Positions 10,561 through 22,169 of a stretch of 64,000 nt of DNA are shown here, piece by piece; within the stretch, counting starts at the first letter, position 1; the number at the start of each line of letters is the position of its first letter. The notes beneath the pieces were generated by a model. That model saw nothing but the letters and a program-made list of their open reading frames with translations, was not told where the DNA came from and ran no database searches. The stretch is taken from assembly GCF_025766255.1 (NCBI RefSeq), contig NW_026516696.1:124001-188000 (forward strand), given 5' to 3'. Origin of the DNA: Zychaea mexicana (taxonomy: Eukaryota > Mucoromycota > Mucoromycetes > Mucorales > Lichtheimiaceae). Position numbers and translations under genes: made by a program.

Positions 10561-11799
10561 GGTATAACAATGTCGCGTAGCTGAATGACCCCATTATCAG
10601 TGCTTTGATTCGAACAATAAAAAGAAGACAAGAAAAAAATAGAAAGTCTTAAAAAAGAAAATACGGGAAATAGAGGTTACCCTGTTACCCACCTTCTTTC
10701 CTCTGTCCGCACACACACAAAAAAATATAGGCAGCAAGTTGGGAAATGTGAAGCGACCACCGACTCGCTCTCTTACTAAAAGAGTAGCGCAGTCCTATCA
10801 AATTCTGCTCGCTTTCCACAAAAATCGGCCGAACACTGATCTCTTATTGGTTGGAATCCACCTCAAGAATATGCTCACTGCTAATCCGCTGGGAAAAATG
10901 CATATGATTTACCAGGCCTGTCTCTAGTTCTCGCCCGAGCTAAAATGTTCCATTTGACTAAGCTATGGACAACACAACAGCAGAGAAAGACATGTCTTTT
11001 GTATCTATACAGCGCAGTGCTGCTTTTTTGTGCTCAAAGGTCAAGTTATTGTTGAGAAAGAATGGCTATTTACATATGTTGACTGGGATATCATCGGACA
11101 ACGGGCCGCAACCATTGCTACTGTTTGTCTCAGTTTTACAGAAAATCTCGGAAAGCTAACTCTTGTGGAAAATATCCAGCTAGCTACCTAGTACGAAACT
11201 CTTCAGCAAGGAAGTCAAGATGAATGTCTGCCGCAATAAATGCTTAACCAAGCCAATGTTAAGCAACCCGACAATATAAATATAGGAAACAGCAGGATAT
11301 ATTTTTTGCTAAGCACCTTCATCGACAGGCATTGCTATACATATACCTGAAAAGTAACCGTATTATCTCATTGCAGTACTTGGCGCATATTTAGGTAATT
11401 CTTGAGAAAAAAAACTTGCGGTTTATGCTTATGGTGGCATCAGCATGATAGCAACATCGTGACGTAAACCTGAAGTACACGGCATCCATGCAGAAACTTA
11501 CCCTGTTTACTGTTCTGCTGTGCTCCTTGATGTCAGACATCAAAACAAAAAGGCTTATTTGTATCAAATCCCGGCTCTTCTCGTTCTCGTTCCTTGCTCG
11601 AAGGGCTGCCTTGAACAAAGTCAACCAAGGATCACATTAATAATACAAACGAGGCGTTTTACCACGTCACCCAGGTATAAAGAGTTGCAACCAGAAAGAA
11701 GTCCTGGTCCTTAAACAGCCCATTATGGTTAATAAAATATTCATTTTTTTGTAAGTCTGGCAACGAAAGCAGGTCGTCTTTTTTAATCGTTCCATAAAA
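10561..11799. other. Spacer between the Snf2 5' end and the tandem array
   Basis: The first 200 bp are the likely Snf2 promoter (AT-rich, with a short CA run near 10710). The rest has no convincing gene. It contains one copy of a dispersed 60-bp sequence (10969-11031, listed separately). A small plus-strand frame from 10965 runs over that repeat and is not taken as a gene. Confidence 0.5.
10969..11031 (-). repeat. Dispersed 60-bp tail repeat, copy 1 (orphan)
   Basis: Shares ACAACAGCAGA(A/G)AAAG..CTTTTG..TCTATACAGCGCA(A/G)TGCTG with 19235-19296 and 28914-28969. The other two copies lie 60-100 bp beyond the 3' end of members of the small-protein family. No such gene is seen next to this copy, so it may be all that remains of a unit. 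Confidence 0.7.
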
Positions 11800-13253
11800 A
11801 TACAAATCAACTACGTCGCTGATCGCATCATGGTACAAAATACGTTTCTGCTGGGTGAGTGCTATGGCTTATTGGCAACACATCAAAAGCACAGGTAACA
11901 CCCAGCTGTATATTTCAAGCACTGTGAGGCAGTGACCTGTAGAAGACGCTCTGATATGCTCATTCTTTCCAATAGACTATGGCAGCGTCGAGGCTAGAGC
12001 AAATCAGCTTCTGAGACTCCGTCAAATTTTTAACCATGCCGACAGCCCTCCGACGACTGCGCACAGCCTTTCTTTCTCGTACAGACCACTCTACCATTTG
12101 ACACCGGCTATAGTTCACGATGTTCAGAAGGCAATTCCCAAAACCATCTTCTTCTCGTGGGTCTAATCTCTACGACTTCTTTATTCTTTATCTGCTCTCT
12201 GATTCCGCGTCATTCTATGTTTTATGTTAGAAGAAAAGCGCGTTCTTTCAGGCGTTGAGTTCGACGTGGTGAACGCGTTTCATTTTGAATCATTCAAATC
12301 ACCCAGTAAGTACTTCACACTTTGTTAAAGGATTCAACTTTCATGATGCTTAATTGCTCTTACTTTTTCTCTGCAAGGTTCACAGACTGCACAGCAACAA
12401 TATAAACCGGCTCCTTGTCTTAACTCTTTTCAACTGGCTTACTGGTTACTCCATTGTCATTACTTTCTCCGTACGGCAGATTGTTAAAAGGGGCAGTTTT
12501 TCAAGAACGTAAATCCTCGGATTTCGTACTCTTTGAGCCATAAGGCTCGGATCAGACTTTCTTTGATCGTGCGGTCTTTGACTGACGGGATGTCGCCGCC
12601 TACGTGTGGGACGTCGCTCGACCGTGGGATATCGCCGCTTGACAGTGGGATCATGCCATTTGACCGTGCGATCTTGCAAGTTTTGGTTCTTGGAAGCTCC
12701 CTAGTGCTTTGGAACTGAACCAATGAGAGACACCCCTAGGAGGCTTTACCTGTAGTGAGCTGTAGGGTGGGATCTTGGCCTGGAGTCGAGCGTGTGGACG
12801 TGTATCATCGTTCGATGCTTGCACGCTCACACGATCAACTATTCTCTCTCTCTCTCTTCATTGATATCTCGGTGATCGTCGCTTGAGTGCGGGTCTGTTG
12901 GCGTGTGGTACGTATGTTGGCTTTCGAGAAGGGAGAGAGGGTGGAAATGACTGTGTACTGGTGCTGCGGAAGAGCGAGTGAGGGGATGAGTGTTACTTCA
13001 CTTTCTTCTGTTTTTATGATAGGTTCTGTTGCCCAGACTAAAGTGCAGGGTCTCCCAGCAATGGGAGGGTAGGGCAGGGGCCGCGATCCATCTATAAGAT
13101 GAATGGTAAGTGAGTGACTTTGGTGACATTGTATACTCTAAGTATAGCCTTCTGATTATGTCTGCCCTTCTCTGTTCTTAGAGGTGCGTTATGTTCCTGT
13201 GCCGCCGTGTGTATATATGGCCGATGATGAAATCTTTTTCTGAAGGCCACAAA
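11800..13253 (+). repeat. 1.45-kb tandem unit, copy 1
   Basis: Begins with TACAAATCAACTACGTCGC, which recurs at 13254 and 14712 (spacing 1453 and 1458 bp). Identity between copies is very high, apart from a few substitutions and microsatellite length. The first part holds short stretches that read like exons: IMVQNTFLL, then after a GTGAGT..AATAG intron DYGSVEARANQLLRLRQIF, then EFDVVNAFHFESFKSP, and after a GTAAGT..GCAAG intron QTAQQQYKPAPCLNSFQLAY. Left of 11795 the sequence is unrelated to the unit end. Confidence 0.9.
12555..12680. repeat. Nested ~21-bp minisatellite inside the tandem unit
   Basis: About five degenerate units of the type CGTGGGATATCGCCGCTTGA(C) follow each other here and at the same place in the other two copies (about 14007-14130 and 15462-15585). 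Because 21 is divisible by three, several frames stay open on both strands and read as heptapeptide repeats (for example YPTVERR / DPTVKRR on the minus strand). The open frames are therefore not evidence of coding. Confidence 0.7.
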
Positions 13254-14711
13254 TACAAATCAACTACGTCGCTGATCGCATCATGGTACAAAATACGTTT
13301 CTGCTGGGTGAGTGCTATGGCTTATTGGCAACACATCAAAAGCACAGGTAACACCCAGCTGTATATTTCAAGCACTGTGAGGCAGTGACCTGTAGAAGAC
13401 GCTCTGATATGCTCATTCTTTCCAATAGACTATGGCAGCGTCGAGGCTAGAGCAAATCAGCTTCTGAGACTCCGTCAAATTTTTAACCATGCCGACAGCC
13501 CTCCGACGACTGCGCACAGCCTTTCTTTCTCGTACAGACCACTCTACCATTTGACACCGGCTATAGTTCACGATGTTCAGAAGGCAATTCCCAAAACCAT
13601 CTTCTTCTCGTGGGTCTAATCTCTACGACTTCTTTATTCTTTATCTGCTCTCTGATTCCGCGTCATTCTATGTTTTATGTTAGAAGAAAAGCGCGTTCTT
13701 TCAGGCGTTGAGTTCGACGTGGTGAACGCGTTTCATTTTGAATCATTCAAATCACCCAGTAAGTACTTCACACTTTGTTAAAGGATTCAACTTTCATGAT
13801 GCTTAATTGCTCTTACTTTTTCTCTGCAAGGTTCACAGACTGCACAGCAACAATATAAACCGGCTCCTTGTCTTAACTCTTTTCAACTGGCTTACTGGTT
13901 ACTCCATTGTCATTACTTTCTCCGTACGGCAGATTGTTAAAAGGGGCAGTTTTTCAAGAACGTAATCCTCGGATTTCGTACTCTTTGAGCCATAAGGCTC
14001 GGATCAGACTTTCTTTGATCGTGCGGTCTTTGACTGACGGGATGTCGCCGCCTACGTGTGGGACGTCGCTCGACCGTGGGATATCGCCGCTTGACAGTGG
14101 GATCATGCCATTTGACCGTGCGATCTTGCAAGTTTTGGTTCTTGGAAGCTCCCTAGTGCTTTGGAACTGAACCAATGAGAGACACCCCTAGGAGGCTTTA
14201 CCTGTAGTGAGCTGTAGGGTGGGATCTTGGCCTGGAGTCGAGCGTGTGGACGTGTATCATCGTTCGATGCTTGCACGCTCACACGATCAACTATTCTCTC
14301 TCTCTCTCTCTTCATTGATATCTCGGTGATCGTCGCTTGAGTGCGGGTCTGTTGGCGTGTGGTACGTATGTTGGCTTTCGAGAAGGGAGAGAGGGTGGAA
14401 ATGACTGTGTGTGTACTGGTGCTGCGGAAGAGCGAGTGAGGGGATGATTGTTACTTCACTTTCTTCTGTTTTTATGATAGGTTCTGTTGCCCAGACTAAA
14501 GTGCAGGGTCTCCCAGCAATGGGAGGGTAGGGCAGGGGCCGCGATCCATCTATAAGATGAATGGTAAGTGAGTGACTTTGGTGACATTGTATACTCTAAG
14601 TATAGCCTTCTGATTATGTCTGCCCTTCTCTGTTCTTAGAGGTGCGTTATGTTCCTGTGCCGCCGTGTGTATATATGGCCGATGATGAAATCTTTTTCTG
14701 AAGGCCACAAA
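13254..14711 (+). repeat. 1.45-kb tandem unit, copy 2
   Basis: Nearly identical to copy 1; differs by extra CT and GT dinucleotides in two microsatellites and single-base changes. The right end of copy 1 and the left end of copy 2 join in one reading frame. ATG AAT G (13099-13105), a GTAAGT..TTAG intron, and VRYVPVPPCVYMADDEIFF run up to an in-frame TGA (13241-13243), followed by the IMVQNTFLL exon. The junction may thus cross a former gene. Confidence 0.9.
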
Positions 14712-16165
14712 TACAAATCAACTACGTCGCTGATCGCATCATGGTACAAAATACGTTTCTGCTGGTGAGTGCTATGGCTTATTGGCAACACATCAAAAGC
14801 ACAGGTAACACCCAGCTGTATATTTCAAGCACTGTGAGGCAGTGACCTGTAGAAGACGCTCTGATATGCTCATTCTTTCCAATAGACTATGGCAGCGTCG
14901 AGGCTAGAGCAAATCAGCTTCTGAGACTCCGTCAAATCTTTAACCATGCCGACAGCCCTCCGACGACTGCGCACAGCCTTTCTTTCTCCTACAGACCACT
15001 CTACCATTTGACACCAGCTTGAAGTTCACGATGTTCAGAGGCAATTCCAAAACATCTTCTTCTCGTGGGTCTTTCTCTATGACTTCTTTTTCTTTATCTG
15101 CTCTCTGATTCCGCGTCATTCTATGTTTTATGTTAGAAGAAAAGCGCGTTCTTTCAGGCGTTGAGTTCGACGTGGTGAACGCGTTTCATTTTGAATCATT
15201 CAAATCACCCAGTAAGTACTTCACACTTTGTTAAAGGATTCAACTTTCATGATGCTTAATTGCTCTTACTTTTTCTCTGCAAGGTTCACAGACTGCACAG
15301 CAACAATATAAACCGGCTCCTTGTCTTAACTCTTTTCAACTGGCTTACTGGTTACTCCATTGTCATTACTTTCTCCGTACGGCAGATTGTTAAAAGGGGC
15401 AGTTTTTCAAGAACGTGAATCCTCGGATTTCGTACTCTTTGAGCCATAAGGCTCGGATCAGACTTTCTTTGATCGTGCGGTCTTTGACTGACGGGATGTC
15501 GCCGCCTACGTGTGGGACGTCGCTCGACCGTGGGATATCGCCGCTTGACAGTGGGATCATGCCATTTGACCGTGCGATCTTGCAAGTTTTGGTTCTTGGA
15601 AGCTCCCTAGTGCTTTGGAACTGAACCAATGAGAGACACCCCTAGGAGGCTTTACCTGTAGTGAGCTGTAGGGTGGGATCTTGGCCTGGAGTCGAGCGTG
15701 TGGACGTGTATCATCGTTCGATGCTTGCACGCTCACACGATCAACTATTCTCTCTCTCTCTCTTCATTGATATCTCGGTGATCGTCGCTTGAGTGCGGGT
15801 CTGTTGGCGTGTGGTACGTATGTTGGCTTTCGAGAAGGGAGAGAGGGTGGAAATGACTGTGTACTGGTGCTGCGGAAGAGCGAGTGAGGGGATGATTGTT
15901 ACTTCACTTTCTTCTGTTTTTATGATAGGTTCTGTTGCCCAGACTAAAGTGCAGGGTCTCCCAGCAATGGGAGGGTAGGGCAGGGGCCGCGATCCATCTA
16001 TAAGATGAATGGTAAGTGAGTGACTTTGGTGACATTGTATACTCTAAGTATAGCCTTCTGATTATGTCTGCCCTTCTCTGTTTTTAGCGGTGCGTTATAT
16101 TCCTGTGCCGCCGTGTGTATATATGGCCGAATGATCTCTTTTTCTACTGAAGACCACATAACATT
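14712..16165 (+). repeat. 1.45-kb tandem unit, copy 3 (most diverged)
   Basis: Same unit with more changes: one G is missing at the first splice donor (CTGCTGGTGAGT), and the DYGSVE exon has frameshifts near 15015-15070. The last 40 bp (GGCCGAATGATCTCTTTTTC, then TACTGAAGACCACA) are decayed compared with the other junctions. Unrelated sequence follows at about 16165. Confidence 0.88.
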
Positions 16166-19100
16166 CTTTAAAAGCTGACGCAGTGCCATCCCCTTGTAAT
16201 AATTTTTGAAAACTTTACCGATATCGATAATGTCAATCGATGATCAAGAGCACTGTATAAGATTAAGTCTTGCTGGAATTTCCCTACTCCCTGTAGTCAT
16301 TATAATAACGTTGTAACCTGTTGTTAAAATACACCACCATCACCACACTTAAGAACCAGTATGCTTCTTCGCAATAAGACACTTCTCCCCGTTCTTGAAC
16401 TAGGGTTACAGTACTAGATATTGTTGCGGGAAACGTACATTATGTGCTTTGAAAACTTCTTTGACATAATTTATTATTATTATCACATCAAACATCATAT
16501 CCATGTTCTTTTTGGCCATAGATGATATTTTTGCTCAATGAGCTAATTTTACAGTGCTCAGCAATCTTGTTGCATGAAGCCTTTTCTGACGTGATACAGT
16601 AAGTACAAGTATGTAGCCCAGTCCACCATAAGCGCCTGTTAATAGAAAAAGCACGGCTACATCAATTAACTGATGTGAACAGACGCCAAGGAGATACATA
16701 CGGTCAAAGGCAACCATAGCCGCTCTTCTTGAATATAAGCAGTTCTTAATACTTAGCTATGATATCACGGGGTCTCTACTAATAATGGTTATAGTTCTGT
16801 TAGCCGTTATAATCTTTTTCCATCTAGTGATGTAACCTTGTTGGTTGGTATAGTTACGTTGCTTGTGTTCTTGGCAATTATTCGTTCGTGTTGACCCAAA
16901 CCAGTATAGCTGCATTGAACGTGCATTTGACAGGATGTTAAAGTGCAGATTCTCGACTTGAGCCGCAAGCAATTTACTCCAGCCATTGGGCTCTAGATAG
17001 TAAGTATATATAGCAGTGCCCGCTCGATAAGGGTTATTCGTACACAGTCGCTAGTTTGATGAATCAATCAGTCGCTCCAATAACCAAAAACGGTAGGCAA
17101 TACGATATTCAAGGATGCGTTTTGAAGCCTTCAAAAGCATTAAAATACAAACTTAATTTCCGACGTGGGCAACGAAAGAAATGTGCACTCTACTGCTTTG
17201 AGTGTTTTGACTCATCCTCTCACGCTGGGGTTATAATAAGTATATTCGTTCGGTAACTGTATACCAATGAAATCCCTCTACGCAGCATTATTATAAACCA
17301 TAAAAAAATCAAACAAGTACAATATTATTCTACGGTGTCATCACAAAGAAAAAGGCTTCACTTATCATAACGGATGAGAGAGTAGGTTTTACTCCTAGTA
17401 TAAACTCGATAACTCAGTAACTCAATCATTTTTTATAATTACAGTTGACGTCTTTATTTCACACTCGTTAACTTTTGATTCTCGCTATAGTCATAGCTAT
17501 TGAAGCTATCAAACAAGTAACACTTTTCTCGTTAACTTGCAAACCCCACTAATCTACTGGACTATGATGATCGATTAGTCGAGCGACCAACATCGTACTT
17601 CTTGGTCCCAGGAACCCGCTGTTCAATTTCTCTTTCTCATGTACCAATCCGACAGATATTAGAACAATCAATGTTCATATGCTTACTCCAATCATATGCA
17701 CAATTTTATGTTTTGCAAAGCATGCGTGCCTAGTGTTTTAGTACTTTTCATGACGTTTGCAAATAATGACATTGTACAACACACAGAAAGTATGTATTTA
17801 CAAATATTGTTACTCTTATTATCATTTCTGTACAGTACCTACTGTCAACATTACTATCATATATATCATATATCTGGGAAGCGGCACATGCACTGCACCT
17901 TCAGCTCACGCGTTCTTTGAATAACTGCTACTATATATATATATATATATATAGGTTGAGATAATCAAAGCTGAAGACGGGCGATAAAAATTTATGTAGC
18001 TTTTGGCAAAAAGTGCTTTCTATTGATTCTCAGTATCTTTGGAGAGAGAAGAACACGAAACTTTCTCGTTGACTGTATGTTTTTTGTGCAGCGACTACAT
18101 ATCTCAGTGCAGCGACTCTAGCCATCCGGTATTGAAAAAAATGCAGTACATATTCCCAATGATCAATTGAAGCTCAACTACCGTTATATTCGACACTTTT
18201 TTATGACAGCATGAGTTCCGATTAACAAGTGAGTACTGTGTCTATGCCGTGTGTGTTTTCTTTGATCAATGAGGTATCAAGCAAATAAAAGCGGTGAGAT
18301 TCTACTTGTTCAAAAATAAGCAGCCTAGATTACGGCACCTGTGGCCTGAGCGAGTCTTTAGGCAATGGCGGTAGAACATCAAATGACGCTGTACTGCTTC
18401 GAATCAACGACCTACAGCTTTTTGGTAATATTTCAAATGTGTGTTATTCAACACGGCAGAGACGAGGGTAAAGATACAAATACGAATTGCGGTAGTTTTT
18501 CAATTTTGACCTCCTGGGGTTAGAGAAAACTAGCGAGATTCTGGCAAATGGGCTTTTTTTACTAGCATCAGTAATGTTATCATAGATGTAAGATATGGGA
18601 TGACAGAAGAGAATGAATGAGTATGCTGATGTGATAGATGATTGTTTGTTCCCACACAGGCCACACAACTAGGGAAAGGGTACTACCCAGGGTTTGACAC
18701 GTGGAGACAGCTTGTGTTTCTGAGAAGATGAGAAGGGACTTACGCGACACTGCCCAGCCATGTCGTCTGTATGTATATACATATGGTGTTATCGGTCCTG
18801 CCAATGTCGTAGAGGCATCCTGGGTAAATACATTTATGCATCCTTGAATACACGACTTATGTAACGCCGTTTTTCAATATTGAGCCCCAATGCATACTTC
18901 GTACATAATTCCGCAGTTCGTTTTCGTGTTTCTCAAAAGTATCATAGATACGTGTACATGTATGAGTGACCGAGAACTGTTCCTTTACAATCGATTCTTC
19001 CTTGAAGATTGCTGTTATATAGCAGTCGCAAGGAGTAACTGTAGTGGTAGCTTAAATGAAGCTGCTGATATTTTTTTGATGCTGTGGGACACCCTGCCTT

Positions 19101-19234
19101 GGCTAAAACTAAAAGTCTAACAGACGTAACTGGCACTGTATAGACAAAATAACAAATCTTATAGAAGATAAAGAGCAGAAAGACAATTAAACGGGATGCA
19201 CTGCTTTCCAGCCAAATTACTTGGACAGATGTCT
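16166..19234. other. AT-rich accessory DNA without a recognised gene
   Basis: No intact gene is recognised. Base composition and stop density suggest decayed DNA. A minus-strand frame at 16535-16717 has a hydrophobic stretch (VLFLLTGAYGGLGYILVL) but no ATG context or homology I can name. The stretch about 16700-16860 resembles 28690-28840, so part of this is a dispersed repeat. A TA run lies at 17932-17953. Confidence 0.5.
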
Positions 19235-19296
19235 AACACAACAGCAGAAAAAGACGTGGCTTTTGTTTCTTATACAGCGCAATGCTGCCTTTTTTC
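19235..19296 (-). repeat. Dispersed 60-bp tail repeat, copy 2
   Basis: ACAACAGCAGAAAAAGACGT..TATACAGCGCAATGCTGCC; same sequence as at 10969 and 28914. On the minus strand it lies about 90 bp downstream of the small gene ending at 19384, so it is probably part of the transcribed 3' flank of that unit. Confidence 0.75.
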
Positions 19297-19383
19297 AATA
19301 ATTATAAATTTATTTTAATGAAGTAGGGATGGTGAGGGAAGTACGAACGTGACGTTTATGCATCGACGTTTTCTTTGTCGTTG

Positions 19384-19617
19384 TCAGCACCGAGGGTGCT
19401 CATCGATCTCCTTGGCCAGCTCGCTCATCTCCTCGGCAAAGCGACGTTCTTGTTGCCGTTGCTGTTGCTGGTTGCGGTTGCTGCTGCTGCTGCTGCTGCG
19501 CTTGGTTTTGGTCTCGACGAACACCTTTGTTACTTTCCCAGCACGATTAGCACTTATCTTTGTAGTTATCGTGTCGGAGATCTCCTTTGCGCTGTAGATT
19601 TTTGTAGTTATCTTCAT
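19384..19617 (-). CDS. Small basic Ser/Gln-rich protein, family member 1 (77 residues), unknown function
   Basis: Intact frame from ATG 19617 to TGA. The N-terminus MKITTKIYSAKEISDTITTK contains a repeated ITTKI. Then comes ANRAGKVTKVFVETKTKR, a Ser run, a Gln/Arg run and a short acidic helix (FAEEMSELAKEIDEH). The core R-(A/G)-G-(K/R)-V-T-K-V is shared with the gene at 20316 and with relics near 29170 and 22280. A TATA-like TTATATAA (19709-19718) about 92 bp upstream and a CT-rich leader directly before the ATG look like a working promoter. It is divergent to member 2. The family is not recognised; the basic character could suit nucleic-acid binding, which is only a guess. Confidence 0.6.
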   Translation of the reverse strand: MKITTKIYSAKEISDTITTKISANRAGKVTKVFVETKTKRSSSSSSNRNQQQQRQQERRFAEEMSELAKEIDEHPRC

Positions 19618-19707
19618 TTTTAAAAGGAGAGTGTGTATGTGTGCTTGAGTGAGAGAAGAGAGAGAGATGAGTGAGGCAGCAAAACTTACGTCTAGTCAAT
19701 GCTTTTT

Positions 19708-19718
19708 GTTATATAAAA
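19708..19718 (-). promoter_or_regulatory. TATA-like box of small-protein gene 1
   Basis: TTTTATATAAC on the minus strand, 92-100 bp before the ATG at 19617 and followed by the CT-rich run TCATCTCTCTCTCTTCTCTC. The same layout (TA-rich box, then CT-rich leader) is seen before the relic gene at 29193 and, on the plus strand, before 20316. Confidence 0.45.
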
Positions 19719-19749
19719 TGCTGTTACACTTGGCACTCCGGGTACTGGT

Positions 19750-19950
19750 TCCCCAAAAAGGAAAAAAATGAGAGTTGACACTTTCCAACGTCACACAAGC
19801 ACACTGGACACGTCGAACAATGGGTCTGCCATCTCCCCAAGGAATGGCGACCAACCTGACATTCCCCTTTGCAATGTGCACACTCCTGGCTACACGTACA
19901 CACTAGTCTTGTTCTTCTACGTGGCTCTCATGAAGTGTCTTTATTTTACT
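19750..19950 (-). repeat. Conserved upstream block of the small-protein unit, copy A
   Basis: About 180 bp closely similar to 21235-21435 and 29310-29510: GACA/CAAGCACACTGGAC, AATGGGTCTGCCAT, AATGTGCACAC and GGCTACACGTACACACTA in fixed order. It lies 150-320 bp upstream of the ATG of member 1. On the minus strand it reads CTCSQECAHCKGECQV; on the plus strand NVHTPGYTYTLV. Both frames are partly shared among copies, so coding on one strand or a DNA-level role both remain possible. Confidence 0.7.
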
Positions 19951-20315
19951 TGCTAAATCATGGCTTTTACCGGACTACATTGTATAAGCTTGCTAGTAGT
20001 GCCGTGTGAGAGTGTGTGTAACCAACGACGTGTGCATAAGTTGTAGGTGACGGTGGGTTAACTTTCGTTTGGCCATACGTATCTGGGATAGATAGAAAGA
20101 GATATGGACAAGAAGACAGAGACATCCAAGGTCTAAAGTCGAAAGAGACCAAGAGCGTGTGATGAAGCGTGTGGGGATGATTGGAGCAGTGTGCATGAGT
20201 TCTGTCCTTGTGTTACTCTGAGAATAAAAAAGTTATAAATTCTGTTCCTTCCCAACTAAAACTCTGCTCCTCCCCTCTCTTTCCGCTTTACTTCTCCACT
20301 GGTTTTCACGCAAGC

Positions 20316-20648
20316 ATGAAGGTCGTAAACAAGATAACTGGAAGTAAGTTCATCACTTCACTGATCACCAAGATCAAAACCACCCGTGGAGGTCGCGTTA
20401 CAAAAGTGACCACAGCTATCAAGGACAAGCCCCGCCCGCGCCGCAATCGAGGCCACGACGGCCACCACCACAGCGATGACAGCGATGACAGCAGCAACAG
20501 TACCATCATCATTGAAGTTGATGTTGACTCTGCTGCTGACCAGGAGCAGCACGAAGACGACGACGACGACGACGAACAACAACAAAAGCATGTCTCCCAG
20601 GAGGAGAAGATGGAGCGGGTAAGTGCGTGGTTGGGCAACATCGCGTAG
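20316..20648 (+). CDS. Small basic/acidic protein, family member 2 (110 residues), unknown function
   Basis: MKVVNKITGSKFITSLITK is followed by TTRGGRVTKVTTAIKDKP, a basic RPRRNRG patch, His/Asp- and Ser-rich stretches, a hydrophobic STIIIEVDV strand, an acidic D-run and Gln-run, and the end EEKMERVSAWLGNIA. The N-terminal 35 residues clearly match member 1 (19617, opposite strand); the rest is unique. A TA-rich box (GTTATAAATT, about 20233) and a CT-rich leader precede the ATG. A possible splice donor (GTAAGTGCGTGG) lies within the last codons, so the true C-terminus may differ. Function unknown. Confidence 0.55.
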   Translation: MKVVNKITGSKFITSLITKIKTTRGGRVTKVTTAIKDKPRPRRNRGHDGHHHSDDSDDSSNSTIIIEVDVDSAADQEQHEDDDDDDEQQQKHVSQEEKMERVSAWLGNIA

Positions 20649-21060
20649 ATGTGAGCAGTGCAAACCACTCTCTCCCTCCTTCTCTCCCTCTCCTTCTCTC
20701 TCTCTCTTTCTTTCTTTTCTATAACTTTGAAATATACTTTTATAAAAACACTTAATAAATCTTTCCAGCCTTGTGCTGAGCGAAAACCAATATGACTGTC
20801 CATTTGTTTTTACTGCGCACGCGTGTGCCATGTGTAAATCGTCAAAATTACATTTCAAGCGGTGTCAACTTGTTTTCTACAATCTCATCGCGATTTAATG
20901 AATATTGACCTCTCAAACCCGATTATGGGAAGCCCGACATGATGTGAACTGATGCAGTCAACGCCCTACCATATGCAAAGCAGATACAACTCCTTGCAGT
21001 GTAAAGAAAAAGGCGAGCACAGTAACCAGCTCAAGGCAGCTTCTGCTGGGCTTGCTTAGG
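20649..21060. other. Spacer after small-protein gene 2
   Basis: A CT-rich run (about 20668-20722) and AT-rich DNA; the AATAAA-like sequence near 20753 could serve as a 3' end signal. No gene is seen. Confidence 0.4.
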
Positions 21061-21234
21061 TTAGATGGCAATGAAAATGCAAACACGGTATGCGTTCTCC
21101 TTCACGCGTCGTTGACATTTTGATTCGTGTGATTGGAGCGTTTCGTGGTGAATTAATTGGTCAAAGTCACAGGGCTGGAAATCTTCCATTTCGAAAAAAA
21201 AGAATTGTTCAACTGACCCACCCACCCCATCCAA

Positions 21235-21435
21235 AAAGGAAAAAAGAAAGTTGATAGGGTCACCTGTCCATGTAGGCAATGTCAGGTTACACCGACAAGC
21301 ACACTGGACAATGGGTCTGCCATTTCCCGAGTCATTGGGATTGCAATCAACCTGACATTCCCCCTTGCAATGTGCACACGCCAGGCTACACGTACACACT
21401 AGTCTCGTCTTTCTACACGGCTCTCATGGAGTGTC
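21235..21435 (-). repeat. Conserved upstream block of the small-protein unit, copy B
   Basis: Same block as 19750-19950. On the minus strand it is open for about 110 codons without an ATG and contains CTCSLACAHCKGECQVDC and VQCACRCN; on the plus strand a 68-codon frame contains NVHTPGYTYTLV. Matches to copy C continue another 300-400 bp to the right (for example TCTACTCGACACT at about 21471 and 29550). Where the gene would be expected (21080-21130) only ATGTCAACGACGCGTG, similar to the relic at 29180, is left. Confidence 0.65.
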
Positions 21436-22169
21436 TCGACTTGTTAAAGTATAAAAGACGCGTTTTTTCTTCTACTCGACACTAAAGTTACACAAGGTCT
21501 AGGCTATCCAAAACGGGCGCATGATAATCGGAGCAGTCAAAGATGGCTGCCTCCCATGCAGTTCTTGCGACTGCGGCTACCAGCTATGAACTGTGCAGTA
21601 TAACAAATGAGCACCCGGGTTCATGACAGCTCTTCCTGCGAAAACGCTTCATTCTCAATTCGCTAATGTGTGGCATTGTCTTAAGGGAGATCTGCACTGG
21701 CAATCGGTGATCCAAGTAGCAGGCTTAATTCCTACACGCTTCTCGGCATGTTAAAGATTTTGGAAGGCCTACACTCTTTAATTATAAACCTTGCGCGTTT
21801 ACGCTCTGGAGTTCAATCAGTAACTTAGATGGCAGACCAAGAGATGCAGTGCTCGTTCTTTCAAATTCTTATCGTTTGGATGATTTTGCGTGCTTGTGCA
21901 GATTATGTAAGTTGCCTGTAAGGTTGCTCTACTGCTTCTTGAATACGTTGTATAAACACCTTTAATTAATCATTTTATTTTAATTACACAATGGATGTTT
22001 TCAAGGTGGCAGGAGAGAGGGATCAAGGGAACAAGACGGCGGGATCAGCCATTTAGGCATCCGAATTTTGGAGGGCAGTGAGCACCTCGTCAGCATTACC
22101 AAAAGCATGATGTCTTAGACATTTACTATCACAAACGTCTCACTAGTACATGGTTGAGCTGATTCTGAA

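Noticed and set aside
12446..15629. Repeated short frames of 60-87 codons on both strands in the tandem array
   Set aside because: They arise from a 21-bp minisatellite, which keeps all frames open; no start or codon signal favours one of them.
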